Shown piece after piece: positions 54,639-62,745 of a stretch of 64,000 nt of DNA. This DNA comes from Albimonas donghaensis. GTDB taxonomy: Bacteria; Pseudomonadota; Alphaproteobacteria; Rhodobacterales; Rhodobacteraceae. The notes beneath the pieces were generated by a model that saw only the letters and a program-made list of their open reading frames with translations, was not told the origin of the DNA and did no database searches. Where the stretch lies: NCBI RefSeq assembly GCF_900106695.1, contig NZ_FNMZ01000008.1, positions 118,536 through 182,535 on the forward strand, written 5' to 3'. The number at the start of each line of letters is the position of its first letter. Within the stretch, counting starts at the first letter, position 1. Position numbers and translations under genes: made by a program.

Positions 54639-55130
54639 ATGGCGCCTGACGCAGCCTCCATCCCCGCGCTGACCGGCCCGCGGGGCTATTTCGAGGACTT
54701 CGCCCCCGGCGCCCTGATGCGCCACGCCCGCGGCAAGACCATCGAGCCGTTGGAAAACGTGCTCATCACCAACATGACGCTGAACACCGCGGCGGTGCAT
54801 TTCGACAAGGCCCTGATGAAGGACACGCCCTCCGGCAGGCGGGTGGTCTATGGCGGCGTCACCGCCTCGCTGGTGGTGGGGCTGTCGAGCCAGGACTGCT
54901 CGGAAAAGGCGCTGGCCGACCTGGAGATCACCGGGCTGCGGCTCAAGTCGCCGGTCTATCACGGCGACACGATCTACGCTTTCTCCGAGGTGCTGGAGAC
55001 CGCCGAGGCCGACCGCGCGGACGCGGGCGTCGTCTCTTTCCGTCATTGGGGCGTGAACCAGGACGACGTGGTGGTGTGCGAGATGGTGCGCCGCTGCCTG
55101 ATCCGTCGCCGTCTTGGAGCCGAGGCATGA
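54639..55130 (+). CDS. MaoC-family hydratase (second, mesaconyl-/itaconyl-CoA hydratase-like)
   Basis: A 163-residue hot-dog protein: YFEDFAPGALMRHARGKTIE at the start, LITNMTLNTAAVHFDKALMK at the active-site helix, then GRRVVYGGVTASLVVGLSSQ and LKSPVYHGDTIYAFSEVLET. This layout is shared with mesaconyl-C4-/itaconyl-CoA hydratase relatives (RipB/Mch type). It starts 2 nt after the dehydrogenase stop and overlaps the CoA-transferase start by 4 bp. It likely adds water to the enoyl-CoA to give a malyl-CoA-type product. Confidence 0.85.
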   Translation: MAPDAASIPALTGPRGYFEDFAPGALMRHARGKTIEPLENVLITNMTLNTAAVHFDKALMKDTPSGRRVVYGGVTASLVVGLSSQDCSEKALADLEITGLRLKSPVYHGDTIYAFSEVLETAEADRADAGVVSFRHWGVNQDDVVVCEMVRRCLIRRRLGAEA

Positions 55131-56392
55131 CCGGGGCGGTTCCCACGGGCGCGCTGCGCGACCTCAAGGTCGTGGACATGACCCATTTCCTGGCCGGCCC
55201 CTTCTGCACCATGATGCTTGCTGACCAGGGCGCGGACGTGCTGAAGGTCGAGCCGCCGTCGGGGGACGTCACCCGCACCTTCGGGCCGTTCCTGGAGGGC
55301 GATGAGGAGAAAGCCTTCGCGGGCTATTTCCACTCGGTCAACCGCAACAAGCGCTCGGTGACTGTCGATCTCAAGACCGACGCGGGGCGCGAGGCGCTGC
55401 TGGCCCTGATCGACGACGCCGACGTGATCGTCGAGAACTACCGCGCCGGGGTCATGGAGCGGTTCGGCCTGGGGTGGGAGGCGCTGCACGCCCGCAACCC
55501 CCGTCTCGTCTACGCGGCGATCCGCGGTTTCGGCGACGCCCGCACCCTGCCCAGCCCCTATGCGGACTGGCCCGCCTACGACGTGGTCGCCCAGGCCTTC
55601 GGCGGGGTGATGGCGATCACTGGCGAGCGCGGGGGCGCGCCGACCAAGGTCGGGCCCGGCATCGGCGACATCCTGCCGGCCATGCATTGCGCCTTCGGGA
55701 TCATGTGCGCCGTGCACCACGCCCGCAACAGCGGAGAAGGCCAGTTCGTCGATATCTCGATGGCGGATTCGATCCTCGCGCTCTGCGAGCGCTCGATCCA
55801 CCAGCACGCCTATTCGGGCATGGTCGCGGGGCCGGAGGGCAATCACCAGCCCTTCCTGTGCCCGTTCGGAACCTTCCCCACCGCCGACGGCGCCTGCACC
55901 ATCACCGCCTATGACGACCGCATGTTCGCGCTGATGTGCCGGCTCTGCGGGCTGGAGGCGCTGGCCGCCGATCCCCGTTTCGGCAGCGTTGAGGGCCGGT
56001 TCGAGCATCGAGACGCGCTGATCGAGGCGATCTCGGCCTTCACCGCGACGAAAACCAAGGCCGAGATGATGGAGATCCTGGGCGGCCATGTGCCCTTCGG
56101 TCCTGTCTACAACACGGCCGAGATCTTCGTCGATCCGCACTTCCGGGCCCGCGAGATGCTGGTGGATCTGCCCCAGCCGGGCACGGACCGGACAGTCACC
56201 CTGGCCGGCACGCCGGTCAAGCTGGCCGCCACCCCAGGCGGCGTGCGCCAGCGTGCGCCCCGGCTCGGAGAACACACCTCGGCCGCGATGCAGGAGACGG
56301 GGCTCGACCCCGCCCGCATCGAGGCGCTGCGCGCGGCGGGCGCCTTCGGTCCCGTCGCCGCCGTCCCTACCCAGCAGAAGGCATCCGCATGA
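55127..56392 (+). CDS. Class III CoA-transferase (CaiB/BaiF family)
   Basis: A 421-residue CoA-transferase. LRDLKVVDMTHFLAGPFCTM at the N-terminus, ADVIVENYRAGVMERFGLGW, and the region VGPGIGDILPAMHCAFGIMC, whose Asp is the expected covalent catalytic residue, are typical of formyl-CoA, succinyl-CoA:citramalate and mesaconyl-CoA transferases. The start at 55127 overlaps the previous stop. It would activate the imported acid by transfer of CoA, probably from succinyl- or acetyl-CoA. Confidence 0.92.
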   Translation: MTGAVPTGALRDLKVVDMTHFLAGPFCTMMLADQGADVLKVEPPSGDVTRTFGPFLEGDEEKAFAGYFHSVNRNKRSVTVDLKTDAGREALLALIDDADVIVENYRAGVMERFGLGWEALHARNPRLVYAAIRGFGDARTLPSPYADWPAYDVVAQAFGGVMAITGERGGAPTKVGPGIGDILPAMHCAFGIMCAVHHARNSGEGQFVDISMADSILALCERSIHQHAYSGMVAGPEGNHQPFLCPFGTFPTADGACTITAYDDRMFALMCRLCGLEALAADPRFGSVEGRFEHRDALIEAISAFTATKTKAEMMEILGGHVPFGPVYNTAEIFVDPHFRAREMLVDLPQPGTDRTVTLAGTPVKLAATPGGVRQRAPRLGEHTSAAMQETGLDPARIEALRAAGAFGPVAAVPTQQKASA

Positions 56393-57324
56393 CCTCCCCT
56401 TCCTCCCATCCCCTCGGCCTGCGTCCCGCCCGCCTGCGCCGCGTTCAGCTCGCCGTGCCCGGCTCCTCAGAGAAGATGATGGCCAAGGCCGCCGCCTCGG
56501 CCGCCGATCATGTCTTCCTGGACCTCGAGGACGCCGTCGCCCCCAACCGAAAGATCGAGGCCCGCGACCTGATCGTGAACGCGCTCAACACGCTCGACTG
56601 GGGGAAGAAGACCCGCTGCGTGCGCATCAACGCGCTGGATACCCCCTTCACCACCGAGGATGTGATCTCCTTGGTCAAGGGCGCGGGCGAGAACCTCGAC
56701 ACCCTGATGCTGACCAAGGTGAAGACCCCGCATGACATCCTCTATGTCGACACCATGCTGCGGCAGCTCGAGGAAAGCCTCGGCCTGAACAAGCGCATCG
56801 GGCTGGAAGCGCTGATCGAGGAGGTCGAGGGCCTGCAGAATGTCGATGCCATCGCGTCGAGCTGCGACCGGCTGGAGGCGCTGGTCTTCGGGATGGGCGA
56901 TTTCTCGGCCTCGATGGGCACGCTGATCACGCCCGATGGCAAGGTCGGCCCCTATCCGGGGGACCTCTGGCACTACGCTCGATTCCGCATGACCATGGCC
57001 TGCCGCGCTGCGGGCATCGACGCGCTGGACGGCCCTTACGCCGATTTCCGCGACGAGGCCGGCTTCCGCGAGGAATGCTCGCGCTCGCTGACCATCGGGA
57101 TGGTCGGGAAATGGGCGATCCACCCCAACCAGATCGCCTGGGCGCAGGATGTGTTCACGCCGGATGCCGAGGTCGTGGCGCATATGCGCAAGCTCGCGAC
57201 CGCCTACGAAAAGGCCCAGGAAGATGGGCTCGGGGCGATCGCTGTGGACGGCGCGCTGGTCGACGCCGCCTCTATCCGGATGTTCGGCGCCACCCTGCGC
57301 GCGGCCGACCTGATCGGCATGTAA
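56389..57324 (+). CDS. HpcH/HpaI-CitE family lyase (malyl-/citramalyl-CoA lyase-like)
   Basis: A 311-residue TIM-barrel lyase. VFLDLEDAVAPNRKIEARDL carries the metal-binding Glu/Asp pair, RINALDTPFTTEDV the substrate Arg, LEALIEEVEGLQNVDAIASS the second Glu, and VFGMGDFSASMG the Asp; KWAIHPNQIAWAQDVF is the C-terminal signature of beta-methylmalyl-/malyl-CoA lyases. It cleaves a malyl-CoA derivative to an oxoacid (glyoxylate or pyruvate) plus acetyl- or propionyl-CoA. It overlaps the CoA-transferase by 4 bp. Confidence 0.92.
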   Translation: MTSPSSHPLGLRPARLRRVQLAVPGSSEKMMAKAAASAADHVFLDLEDAVAPNRKIEARDLIVNALNTLDWGKKTRCVRINALDTPFTTEDVISLVKGAGENLDTLMLTKVKTPHDILYVDTMLRQLEESLGLNKRIGLEALIEEVEGLQNVDAIASSCDRLEALVFGMGDFSASMGTLITPDGKVGPYPGDLWHYARFRMTMACRAAGIDALDGPYADFRDEAGFREECSRSLTIGMVGKWAIHPNQIAWAQDVFTPDAEVVAHMRKLATAYEKAQEDGLGAIAVDGALVDAASIRMFGATLRAADLIGM

Positions 57325-57494
57325 GCCGCGCTTGGCCCCGGCGCCGTGCCCCCGAGGCCACCCAGCCTTTCGCGTGACCCAGCCGGCGGCAAGACCGGCC
57401 GCGCCTTCTCGTCGGACGAGGCCCTGCGCTTCGTCCGGGAGTCCGCTCTTTGACTTCTCCTCTCACCTCAAGCTCCAACCGGGAACTTCTGACC

Positions 57495-58505
57495 ATGCGC
57501 AATACCGTCAAGACACTGCTCGCGGCCGCCGCCGCCTTTGCTTTCGCCGCCCCGGCGGCTGCGGCCGACTACACGCTCAAGATGTCGATCGATGGGGGCC
57601 CCTCGCATCACCGCACCAAGGTCGCCGAACAGTGGGTCAAGGACGTGGCGGCGGCCACGGATGGCAAGCTCGAGATCGAGCTGTTCCACTCCGCCCAGCT
57701 GTTCAAGGACCGCGACGTGCCGCGCGCTCTGCGCCAGGGCGCGCTCGACATCGGCATGCCCGGGAACTGGGTGCTCGGCGGGCTCGACCCCAACAACGAC
57801 ATCTTCCTGCTGCCGATGTTCTACGGCATCCCGATCGAGGAGATGCACAAGATCTCCGACGGGCCCGTCGGCGAGGTGCTGGGCCAGACGCTGGCCGAGA
57901 AGCTGAACATCCGCATCATCGGCAAATGGCTCGACCACGGCTACTCGGACCTGCACGCGACGTACCCGGTGGAAAGCTCCGCCGACCTGGCCGGCAAGCG
58001 GGTGCGCAGCTTCGGCGGCGCCGGCACCGAGGCCCGGATCCGCGCCTTTGACGGCGACCCGGTGCTCATCCCCTGGGCGGATGTGCCGCTCGCGCTGAGC
58101 CAGGGCAATTTCGACGCGATGTACTCGGTCTCGGCCTCGGTGTCCTCGGCGAAGCTTTGGGACGCGGGCATCACCTATACCGTCGCCGAGAACGCCTTCT
58201 TCCACCAGTATCTGCCGATGATCTCGGAAAGCGCGCTTGAGGGTCTTCCCGAAGCGCTCGCCGCCGCGATCTTCGATACCTGGGCGGAGAACGTCGAGGC
58301 CTATCGCGCGATGACCGCCGCCGCGTCGGAGGACGCGCTGTCGGTGCTCGAGGCCAACGGCATCACCGTGGTCCGCCCGGCTCCGGCCGATCTGGCCGCC
58401 TCCCGCGAGATGCTGATGGAGACGCAGCCCGCCCTGGTGGAGCAGCTCAACATCGACCCCGCGCTGGTCGAGCAGGCGATCAAGGACATCTCGGCCGTGA
58501 ACTGA
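57495..58505 (+). CDS. dctP: TRAP transporter solute-binding protein DctP (second system)
   Basis: A periplasmic protein of 336 residues with signal peptide ending near AAPAAAADYTL. The DctP pattern includes DVPRALRQGALDIGMPGNWV, the SADLAGKRVRSFGG segment with the carboxylate-binding Arg, and ADVPLALSQGNFDAMYSVSA. Start 57495 (MRNTVKTLL) follows 170 bp of noncoding sequence after the lyase. The following hairpin and dctQM complete the importer. Its operon partners suggest a C4-C6 dicarboxylate ligand. Confidence 0.93.
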   Translation: MRNTVKTLLAAAAAFAFAAPAAAADYTLKMSIDGGPSHHRTKVAEQWVKDVAAATDGKLEIELFHSAQLFKDRDVPRALRQGALDIGMPGNWVLGGLDPNNDIFLLPMFYGIPIEEMHKISDGPVGEVLGQTLAEKLNIRIIGKWLDHGYSDLHATYPVESSADLAGKRVRSFGGAGTEARIRAFDGDPVLIPWADVPLALSQGNFDAMYSVSASVSSAKLWDAGITYTVAENAFFHQYLPMISESALEGLPEALAAAIFDTWAENVEAYRAMTAAASEDALSVLEANGITVVRPAPADLAASREMLMETQPALVEQLNIDPALVEQAIKDISAVN

Positions 58506-58524
58506 GCCGGGCTCGCGCCGGAAG

Positions 58525-58565
58525 CCGCGTGCGGGCGGGAGCCTCGTCTCCCCGCCCGCACGCGG
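58525..58565 (+). terminator. Intercistronic hairpin between dctP and dctQ (second system)
   Basis: A perfect 15-bp stem, CCGCGTGCGGGCGGG at 58525-58539 with CCCGCCCGCACGCGG at 58551-58565, 11-nt loop, starts 20 nt after the dctP stop. No T-run follows; dctQ begins 76 nt later. Same position as the hairpin in the first TRAP operon. Confidence 0.62.
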
Positions 58566-58641
58566 TCCCGGCCGCCGGCCTTGCCCAGGGTCGGCGCCCG
58601 CCTTCTCCCGCCGCCTCCCTTGCCCCACGGGACATGACCAA

Positions 58642-59139
58642 ATGTCGAAATTCATCCGCGGCCTGATCGGCGCCATCGGCCTGTTCGCGCTGCTGACCTA
58701 TTTCTACCAGATCGTCTCGACCTGGCTATTTCACGACTACGCGGTGATCTGGTTTTCGGAGGTCGCGGTCTACGGCCTGATGTGGGCGATGCTGGTCGCC
58801 GCCTCGGAGCTGGTCCGCGTCGACGGTCATATCCGCGCCGACTTCCTCGTTTCCCGGCTGTCCGCCGCGGCCCAGCGCCGGCTCGAGATATTCAATTGCT
58901 CGGTGGGCGTGGTGTTCGGGCTGCTGATGCTGTGGCACGGGACGTTTCTGACCCTGGACGCGTGGGAGCTGAACGAGCGTTCGCCCACCACGCTCGCCTT
59001 CCCGCTCTGGGTCTACTACAGCGCCATCCCCGTTTCGGGCGCGTTGCTGGCTCCACGTTTCGCGATCCGTCTGTGGCGTTGGAGCTTCCGATACGATCCC
59101 GGCGCGATGCGGCTCTCCCACCCGGCGGAGGTTTCCTGA
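58642..59139 (+). CDS. dctQ: TRAP transporter small permease DctQ (second system)
   Basis: A 165-residue membrane protein with four hydrophobic helices; WFSEVAVYGLMWAMLVAASE is the conserved DctQ segment, and VDGHIRADFLVSRLSAAAQR the loop after helix 2. Its stop overlaps the dctM start as TGATG. It partners DctM in the importer. Confidence 0.91.
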   Translation: MSKFIRGLIGAIGLFALLTYFYQIVSTWLFHDYAVIWFSEVAVYGLMWAMLVAASELVRVDGHIRADFLVSRLSAAAQRRLEIFNCSVGVVFGLLMLWHGTFLTLDAWELNERSPTTLAFPLWVYYSAIPVSGALLAPRFAIRLWRWSFRYDPGAMRLSHPAEVS

Positions 59140-60419
59140 TGCCCATCCAGCTTTTCGGCGCGATGTTCTTCGTGCTGCTCGCCATCGGCATGCCGCTGTT
59201 CCTGGTGCTCGGGACCACCGGCGTTACCATGTACTGGCTCAACGACACGCCGCTGATCTCCGCCTTCCAGAAGATGCTCGACAGTCTGGAAAGCGAGACC
59301 CTGCTGGCGGTGCCCTTCTTCATGATGGCCGCCTCCTTCATGGAGAAGGGCGGCGTGGCCAAAGCGCTGATCGACTTCGTCAGCCTCGGGGTCGGGCGCG
59401 TGCCCGGCGGGCTCGCCATCGCGGCGGTCGCGGGCTGCACGCTGTTCTCGGCGATCTGCGGGTCCTCAGTGGCCACCGCCATGGCGATGGGCGCGATCCT
59501 CGCCCCGGCGATGCAGCGGCGCGGCTACCCGGCGGATTTCTCGCTCGGCATTCTCGCGGCCTCGGGCACGCTGGGGATTCTGGTGCCGCCGTCGCTGTCG
59601 ATGATCCTGTTCGCGCTGATCGCCGACGAGAGCGTCCCGCAGCTGTTCCTCGCCGGCGTCGTGCCCGGCGCGCTGCAGGCGGGGATCTTTGTGGTCTACG
59701 CCATGGTCTACGCTCGCCGACACAACCTCCCGCGGGAGAAGCCTAAGTCCCGCGCCGAGAAATGGCGGATCGTGCGCGACGCGCTGCCGGCACTGTCGCT
59801 GCCCGCGATCATCGGGGTCGGCATCTACGGCGGCCTGACCACGGTGACCGAGGCCTCGGTGCTGGCGGCGATGGTCGCGCTGGTGATCTCGATCTTCTTC
59901 TACAAGGGTTTCCGCCTGCGCGACGCGATCTGGGAGATCTCGGACGCGCTGCGCGCCGCGGCGGCGATCGTGATCATCATCGCCACCGCGCTGGTGCTGG
60001 CGCAGTGGCTGACCGCCTCCGGCATCCCCACCGACATTGTCCGCGCGATGACCGATGCCGACCTGAAGCCCTGGCAGTTCCTGCTGATCGTCAACGTGAT
60101 CCTGTTCGCCATGGGCATGTTCCTCGAAACCGTGTCGATCATGCTGATCACCCTGCCCATCCTGGTCCCGCTGCTGGCGCCGCTGGGCATCAACCCGGTG
60201 CATTTCGCAGTGGTGATGGTGATCAACATGGAGATGGCGCTTCTGACCCCGCCGGTGGGGCTGAACCTCTTCGTGCTAAGCAACGTCGCGAAGGCGCCGC
60301 TGTCCACCGTCAGCCGGGGGGTGACGCCGCTGCTTCTGATGATGCTCGTCCTGCTGATGCTCGTCACTTACCTGCCGGAGATTTCGCTCTGGCTTCCCGA
60401 ACTCGTCTACGGGCGCTGA
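59139..60419 (+). CDS. dctM: TRAP transporter large permease DctM (second system)
   Basis: A 426-residue polytopic transporter subunit. Signatures are LFSAICGSSVATAMAMGAIL, GTLGILVPPSLSMILFALIA and the C-terminal MALLTPPVGLNLFVLSN. The ATG at 59139 overlaps the dctQ stop; the frame is open upstream but within dctQ. It forms the sodium-coupled channel for the ligand delivered by DctP. Confidence 0.93.
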   Translation: MPIQLFGAMFFVLLAIGMPLFLVLGTTGVTMYWLNDTPLISAFQKMLDSLESETLLAVPFFMMAASFMEKGGVAKALIDFVSLGVGRVPGGLAIAAVAGCTLFSAICGSSVATAMAMGAILAPAMQRRGYPADFSLGILAASGTLGILVPPSLSMILFALIADESVPQLFLAGVVPGALQAGIFVVYAMVYARRHNLPREKPKSRAEKWRIVRDALPALSLPAIIGVGIYGGLTTVTEASVLAAMVALVISIFFYKGFRLRDAIWEISDALRAAAAIVIIIATALVLAQWLTASGIPTDIVRAMTDADLKPWQFLLIVNVILFAMGMFLETVSIMLITLPILVPLLAPLGINPVHFAVVMVINMEMALLTPPVGLNLFVLSNVAKAPLSTVSRGVTPLLLMMLVLLMLVTYLPEISLWLPELVYGR

Positions 60420-60462
60420 GCGGGGCCATCCCCCTCTCGCCGTCTCCAGGAAAGACCTGACC

Positions 60463-60684
60463 ATGACCAGAACACCCGTGATCTCCGAAGTCTCCGGCAC
60501 GGTCTGGGAGCTGCTCGCAGCCCCGGGCGACGTCGTCGAGGAAGGGCAGGAGCTGATGCTGATCGAATCCATGAAGATGGAGCTTGGGGTGATGTCCCCC
60601 GCCTCCGGGACCCTCGTCGAGATCCTGGTGGCCAAGGACGATCCCGTCGCCGCCGACCAGACCGTGATGGTGATCGCGTCATGA
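60463..60684 (+). CDS. Stand-alone biotin carboxyl carrier protein
   Basis: A 73-residue biotinyl domain and nothing else. The biotin-accepting Lys lies in LIESMKMELGVMSP, with the paired GDVVEEGQ and SGTLVEI strands. It overlaps the carboxyltransferase start by 4 bp, so the two are made together. It would shuttle CO2 from the biotin carboxylase at 50361-51749 to the carboxyltransferase. It lacks the N-terminal segment of AccB, which argues against fatty-acid synthesis. Confidence 0.9.
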   Translation: MTRTPVISEVSGTVWELLAAPGDVVEEGQELMLIESMKMELGVMSPASGTLVEILVAKDDPVAADQTVMVIAS

Positions 60685-62207
60685 GCTTCGAGGACCAGAT
60701 CTCCGACCTCGCGGCCCGGCGCGAGACCGCCCTCGCCATGGGGCCCGCGCCCCGCCACGAGAAGCGCCGCGAGGCCGGCGTGCTCAGCGCGCGGGAACGG
60801 GTGGCCCTGATGGTCGACCCCGACAGCTTCGCCGAATGGGGGCTGCTGGCCCGGTCCATGCACCCGGCCGACGCGGACCGATCCCCCGCCGACGGCTATG
60901 TCAGCGGCGCGGCCCGCATCGACGGGCGCGAAGCGGTGATCCACGCCGCTGACTTCACCACGCTGGGCGCCTCGACCTCCGCCATCGGCGACAAGAAGTT
61001 CCACCACGCCAAGGCCAACGCGAAGAAGAACGGCGTGCCGCTCGTGCTGCTCAACGAATGCGCCGGCTCCCGCATTCCCGACATTATGGGAGCGCAGGGT
61101 CTGCACCGCGCCGGCGAGCATTCGGAGCTCTGGCGCGACCGCTCCTCCCCCTGGGCCGCCGCGGTGCTGGGACTGACCTATGGCGACGGCTCGTTCTACG
61201 CCGCCATGTCGGACTTCGTGGTGATGCGGAAGGGCGCGGTGTTCGCGGTGTCCTCGGAGCATGTAACATCGGTGGCTCTGGCAGAGGAGGAGGACCCGAA
61301 GGTCTTCGGAGGCTGGGAGAGCCAGAGCAAGGTCACCGGGCTGGTAGACCGGGTGGTGGACACGGATGAGGAGGCGATCGCCGAGATCCGCAGGTTCCTG
61401 TCCTACATGCCCTCCCATGCCGGAGAGACGCCGCCGCGCACGGCGCCCGGCGCGCCGGGCGGCGACAAGGAGGACCTGCTCAAGCTCCTGCCCGAGAGCC
61501 CCCGGCGCGGTTACGACGTGCGCAGGATCCTGTCGGTGATCTTCGATGCGGACACGCTGTTCCCGCTGAAGGAGCATTTCGCGCCCACCGCCTTCACCGG
61601 GCTGGCGCGGCTGAACGGCGAGACGGTGGGCGTGATCGCCATCAACCCGATGCACAAGGCCGGGGCGCTGGACGCGGATTGCTGCGACAAGATCATTTCG
61701 CTGATCGTGCTCTGCGATAGCTTCAACATCCCGCTGATCACCTTCGCGGACACGCCCGGCTTCATGGTCGGCGCGGCGGGCGAGAAGAAGAAGATGCCCG
61801 GAAAGATCATGAACTACCTTCAGGCGCTGGGGGCCTCGACCGTTCCCAAGCTGTCGGTGATCATGCGCAAGTCCTACGGTCAGGCGCATCTGAACATGGG
61901 CGCCGGCTATTGCGACGAGATGGCCGCCTGGGTCACCGCCGAGGTCAGCCTGATGGGCCGCGGCCCGGCGATGAACGTGATCCATCGGCTCAAGCCTGGT
62001 CAGTCGCCCGAGACCTACGCCGACCTCGAGGCGCAGGTGGCCCGCGACACCTCGGCCTATGCGCTGGCGGACGCTTTCATGGCCCAGACGGTGATCGACC
62101 CGCGCGAGACTCGCGACTGGCTGATCCGCATGCGCGAGCTGCACCAGCGTCGTCCGGGCGGGGGGATCGGCAAACGCCGGCTCGCCGACTGGCCGACGAC
62201 ATGGTGA
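60681..62207 (+). CDS. Acyl-CoA carboxyltransferase (PccB/MmdA-like)
   Basis: A 508-residue crotonase-superfamily carboxyltransferase with fused beta and alpha halves. The N-half has VIHAADFTTLGASTSAIGDK and LVLLNECAGSRIPD; the C-half has FDADTLFPLKEHFAPTAFTG, ITFADTPGFMVGAAGE and SVIMRKSYGQAHLNMGAGYC. Compared with PccB the acceptor loops differ, so the acyl-CoA is uncertain; propionyl-CoA is a natural candidate given the lyase in the operon. Some related enzymes decarboxylate instead. Confidence 0.88.
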   Translation: MSFEDQISDLAARRETALAMGPAPRHEKRREAGVLSARERVALMVDPDSFAEWGLLARSMHPADADRSPADGYVSGAARIDGREAVIHAADFTTLGASTSAIGDKKFHHAKANAKKNGVPLVLLNECAGSRIPDIMGAQGLHRAGEHSELWRDRSSPWAAAVLGLTYGDGSFYAAMSDFVVMRKGAVFAVSSEHVTSVALAEEEDPKVFGGWESQSKVTGLVDRVVDTDEEAIAEIRRFLSYMPSHAGETPPRTAPGAPGGDKEDLLKLLPESPRRGYDVRRILSVIFDADTLFPLKEHFAPTAFTGLARLNGETVGVIAINPMHKAGALDADCCDKIISLIVLCDSFNIPLITFADTPGFMVGAAGEKKKMPGKIMNYLQALGASTVPKLSVIMRKSYGQAHLNMGAGYCDEMAAWVTAEVSLMGRGPAMNVIHRLKPGQSPETYADLEAQVARDTSAYALADAFMAQTVIDPRETRDWLIRMRELHQRRPGGGIGKRRLADWPTTW

Positions 62208-62641
62208 GCGTGATGGAGAGCCTCGATCTCGCCGACCGGGCCAGCTTCGATCTCTTCACCGAGGAGCGGCTGCGTATCGCCGATCTGGACATGAACGGCC
62301 ATGTCAACAATGTCGCCGTGATCCAACTTATGGAAAACGCTCGCAATCTGTTGCTGGCGACCCGCACTCCTCTGACGCGAGGGCCGAAGCGGACCTTCAT
62401 GCTGGTGCGGTTCGAGGTGGATTTCCGCGGCGAGTTGTTCCACCCCGGCGCGCCGGAGGCGGCGTGTCGCCTGCTGAAGCTGGGTTCGAAGTCGCTCACG
62501 CTCGGCCAGGCGGTGTTCGACGGAGCGCGTGCGACGGCCACCGGGCAGGCCGTGATCGTGAATGTCGATCGTATCACGGGCCGCGCGACGCCGTTCTCGG
62601 TCGAGGCCCGCGCCGCGCTGGAGGCCCTGTTGCCCTCATAG
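62201..62641 (+). CDS. Acyl-CoA thioesterase, 4HBT hot-dog family
   Basis: A 146-residue hot-dog thioesterase: RLRIADLDMNGHVNNVAVIQ is the 4-hydroxybenzoyl-CoA thioesterase/FadM-type active-site segment (D-x-NGHVNN). Start 62201 overlaps the carboxyltransferase stop; GTG 62204 or ATG 62213 are alternatives. It may release stalled acyl-CoA or recycle CoA in this pathway. Last gene of the operon before the IS5 element. Confidence 0.82.
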   Translation: MVSVMESLDLADRASFDLFTEERLRIADLDMNGHVNNVAVIQLMENARNLLLATRTPLTRGPKRTFMLVRFEVDFRGELFHPGAPEAACRLLKLGSKSLTLGQAVFDGARATATGQAVIVNVDRITGRATPFSVEARAALEALLPS

Positions 62642-62745
62642 GCGCCCGAGGCCCCGAGGCTCGCGGAGGCAGGTTCTCATGCCCTGTTGCCGCGGGCCCG
62701 CTCTCCTTGCCGCCTTCTGCGAACAGTCCATGCCTCTTCCATTAG

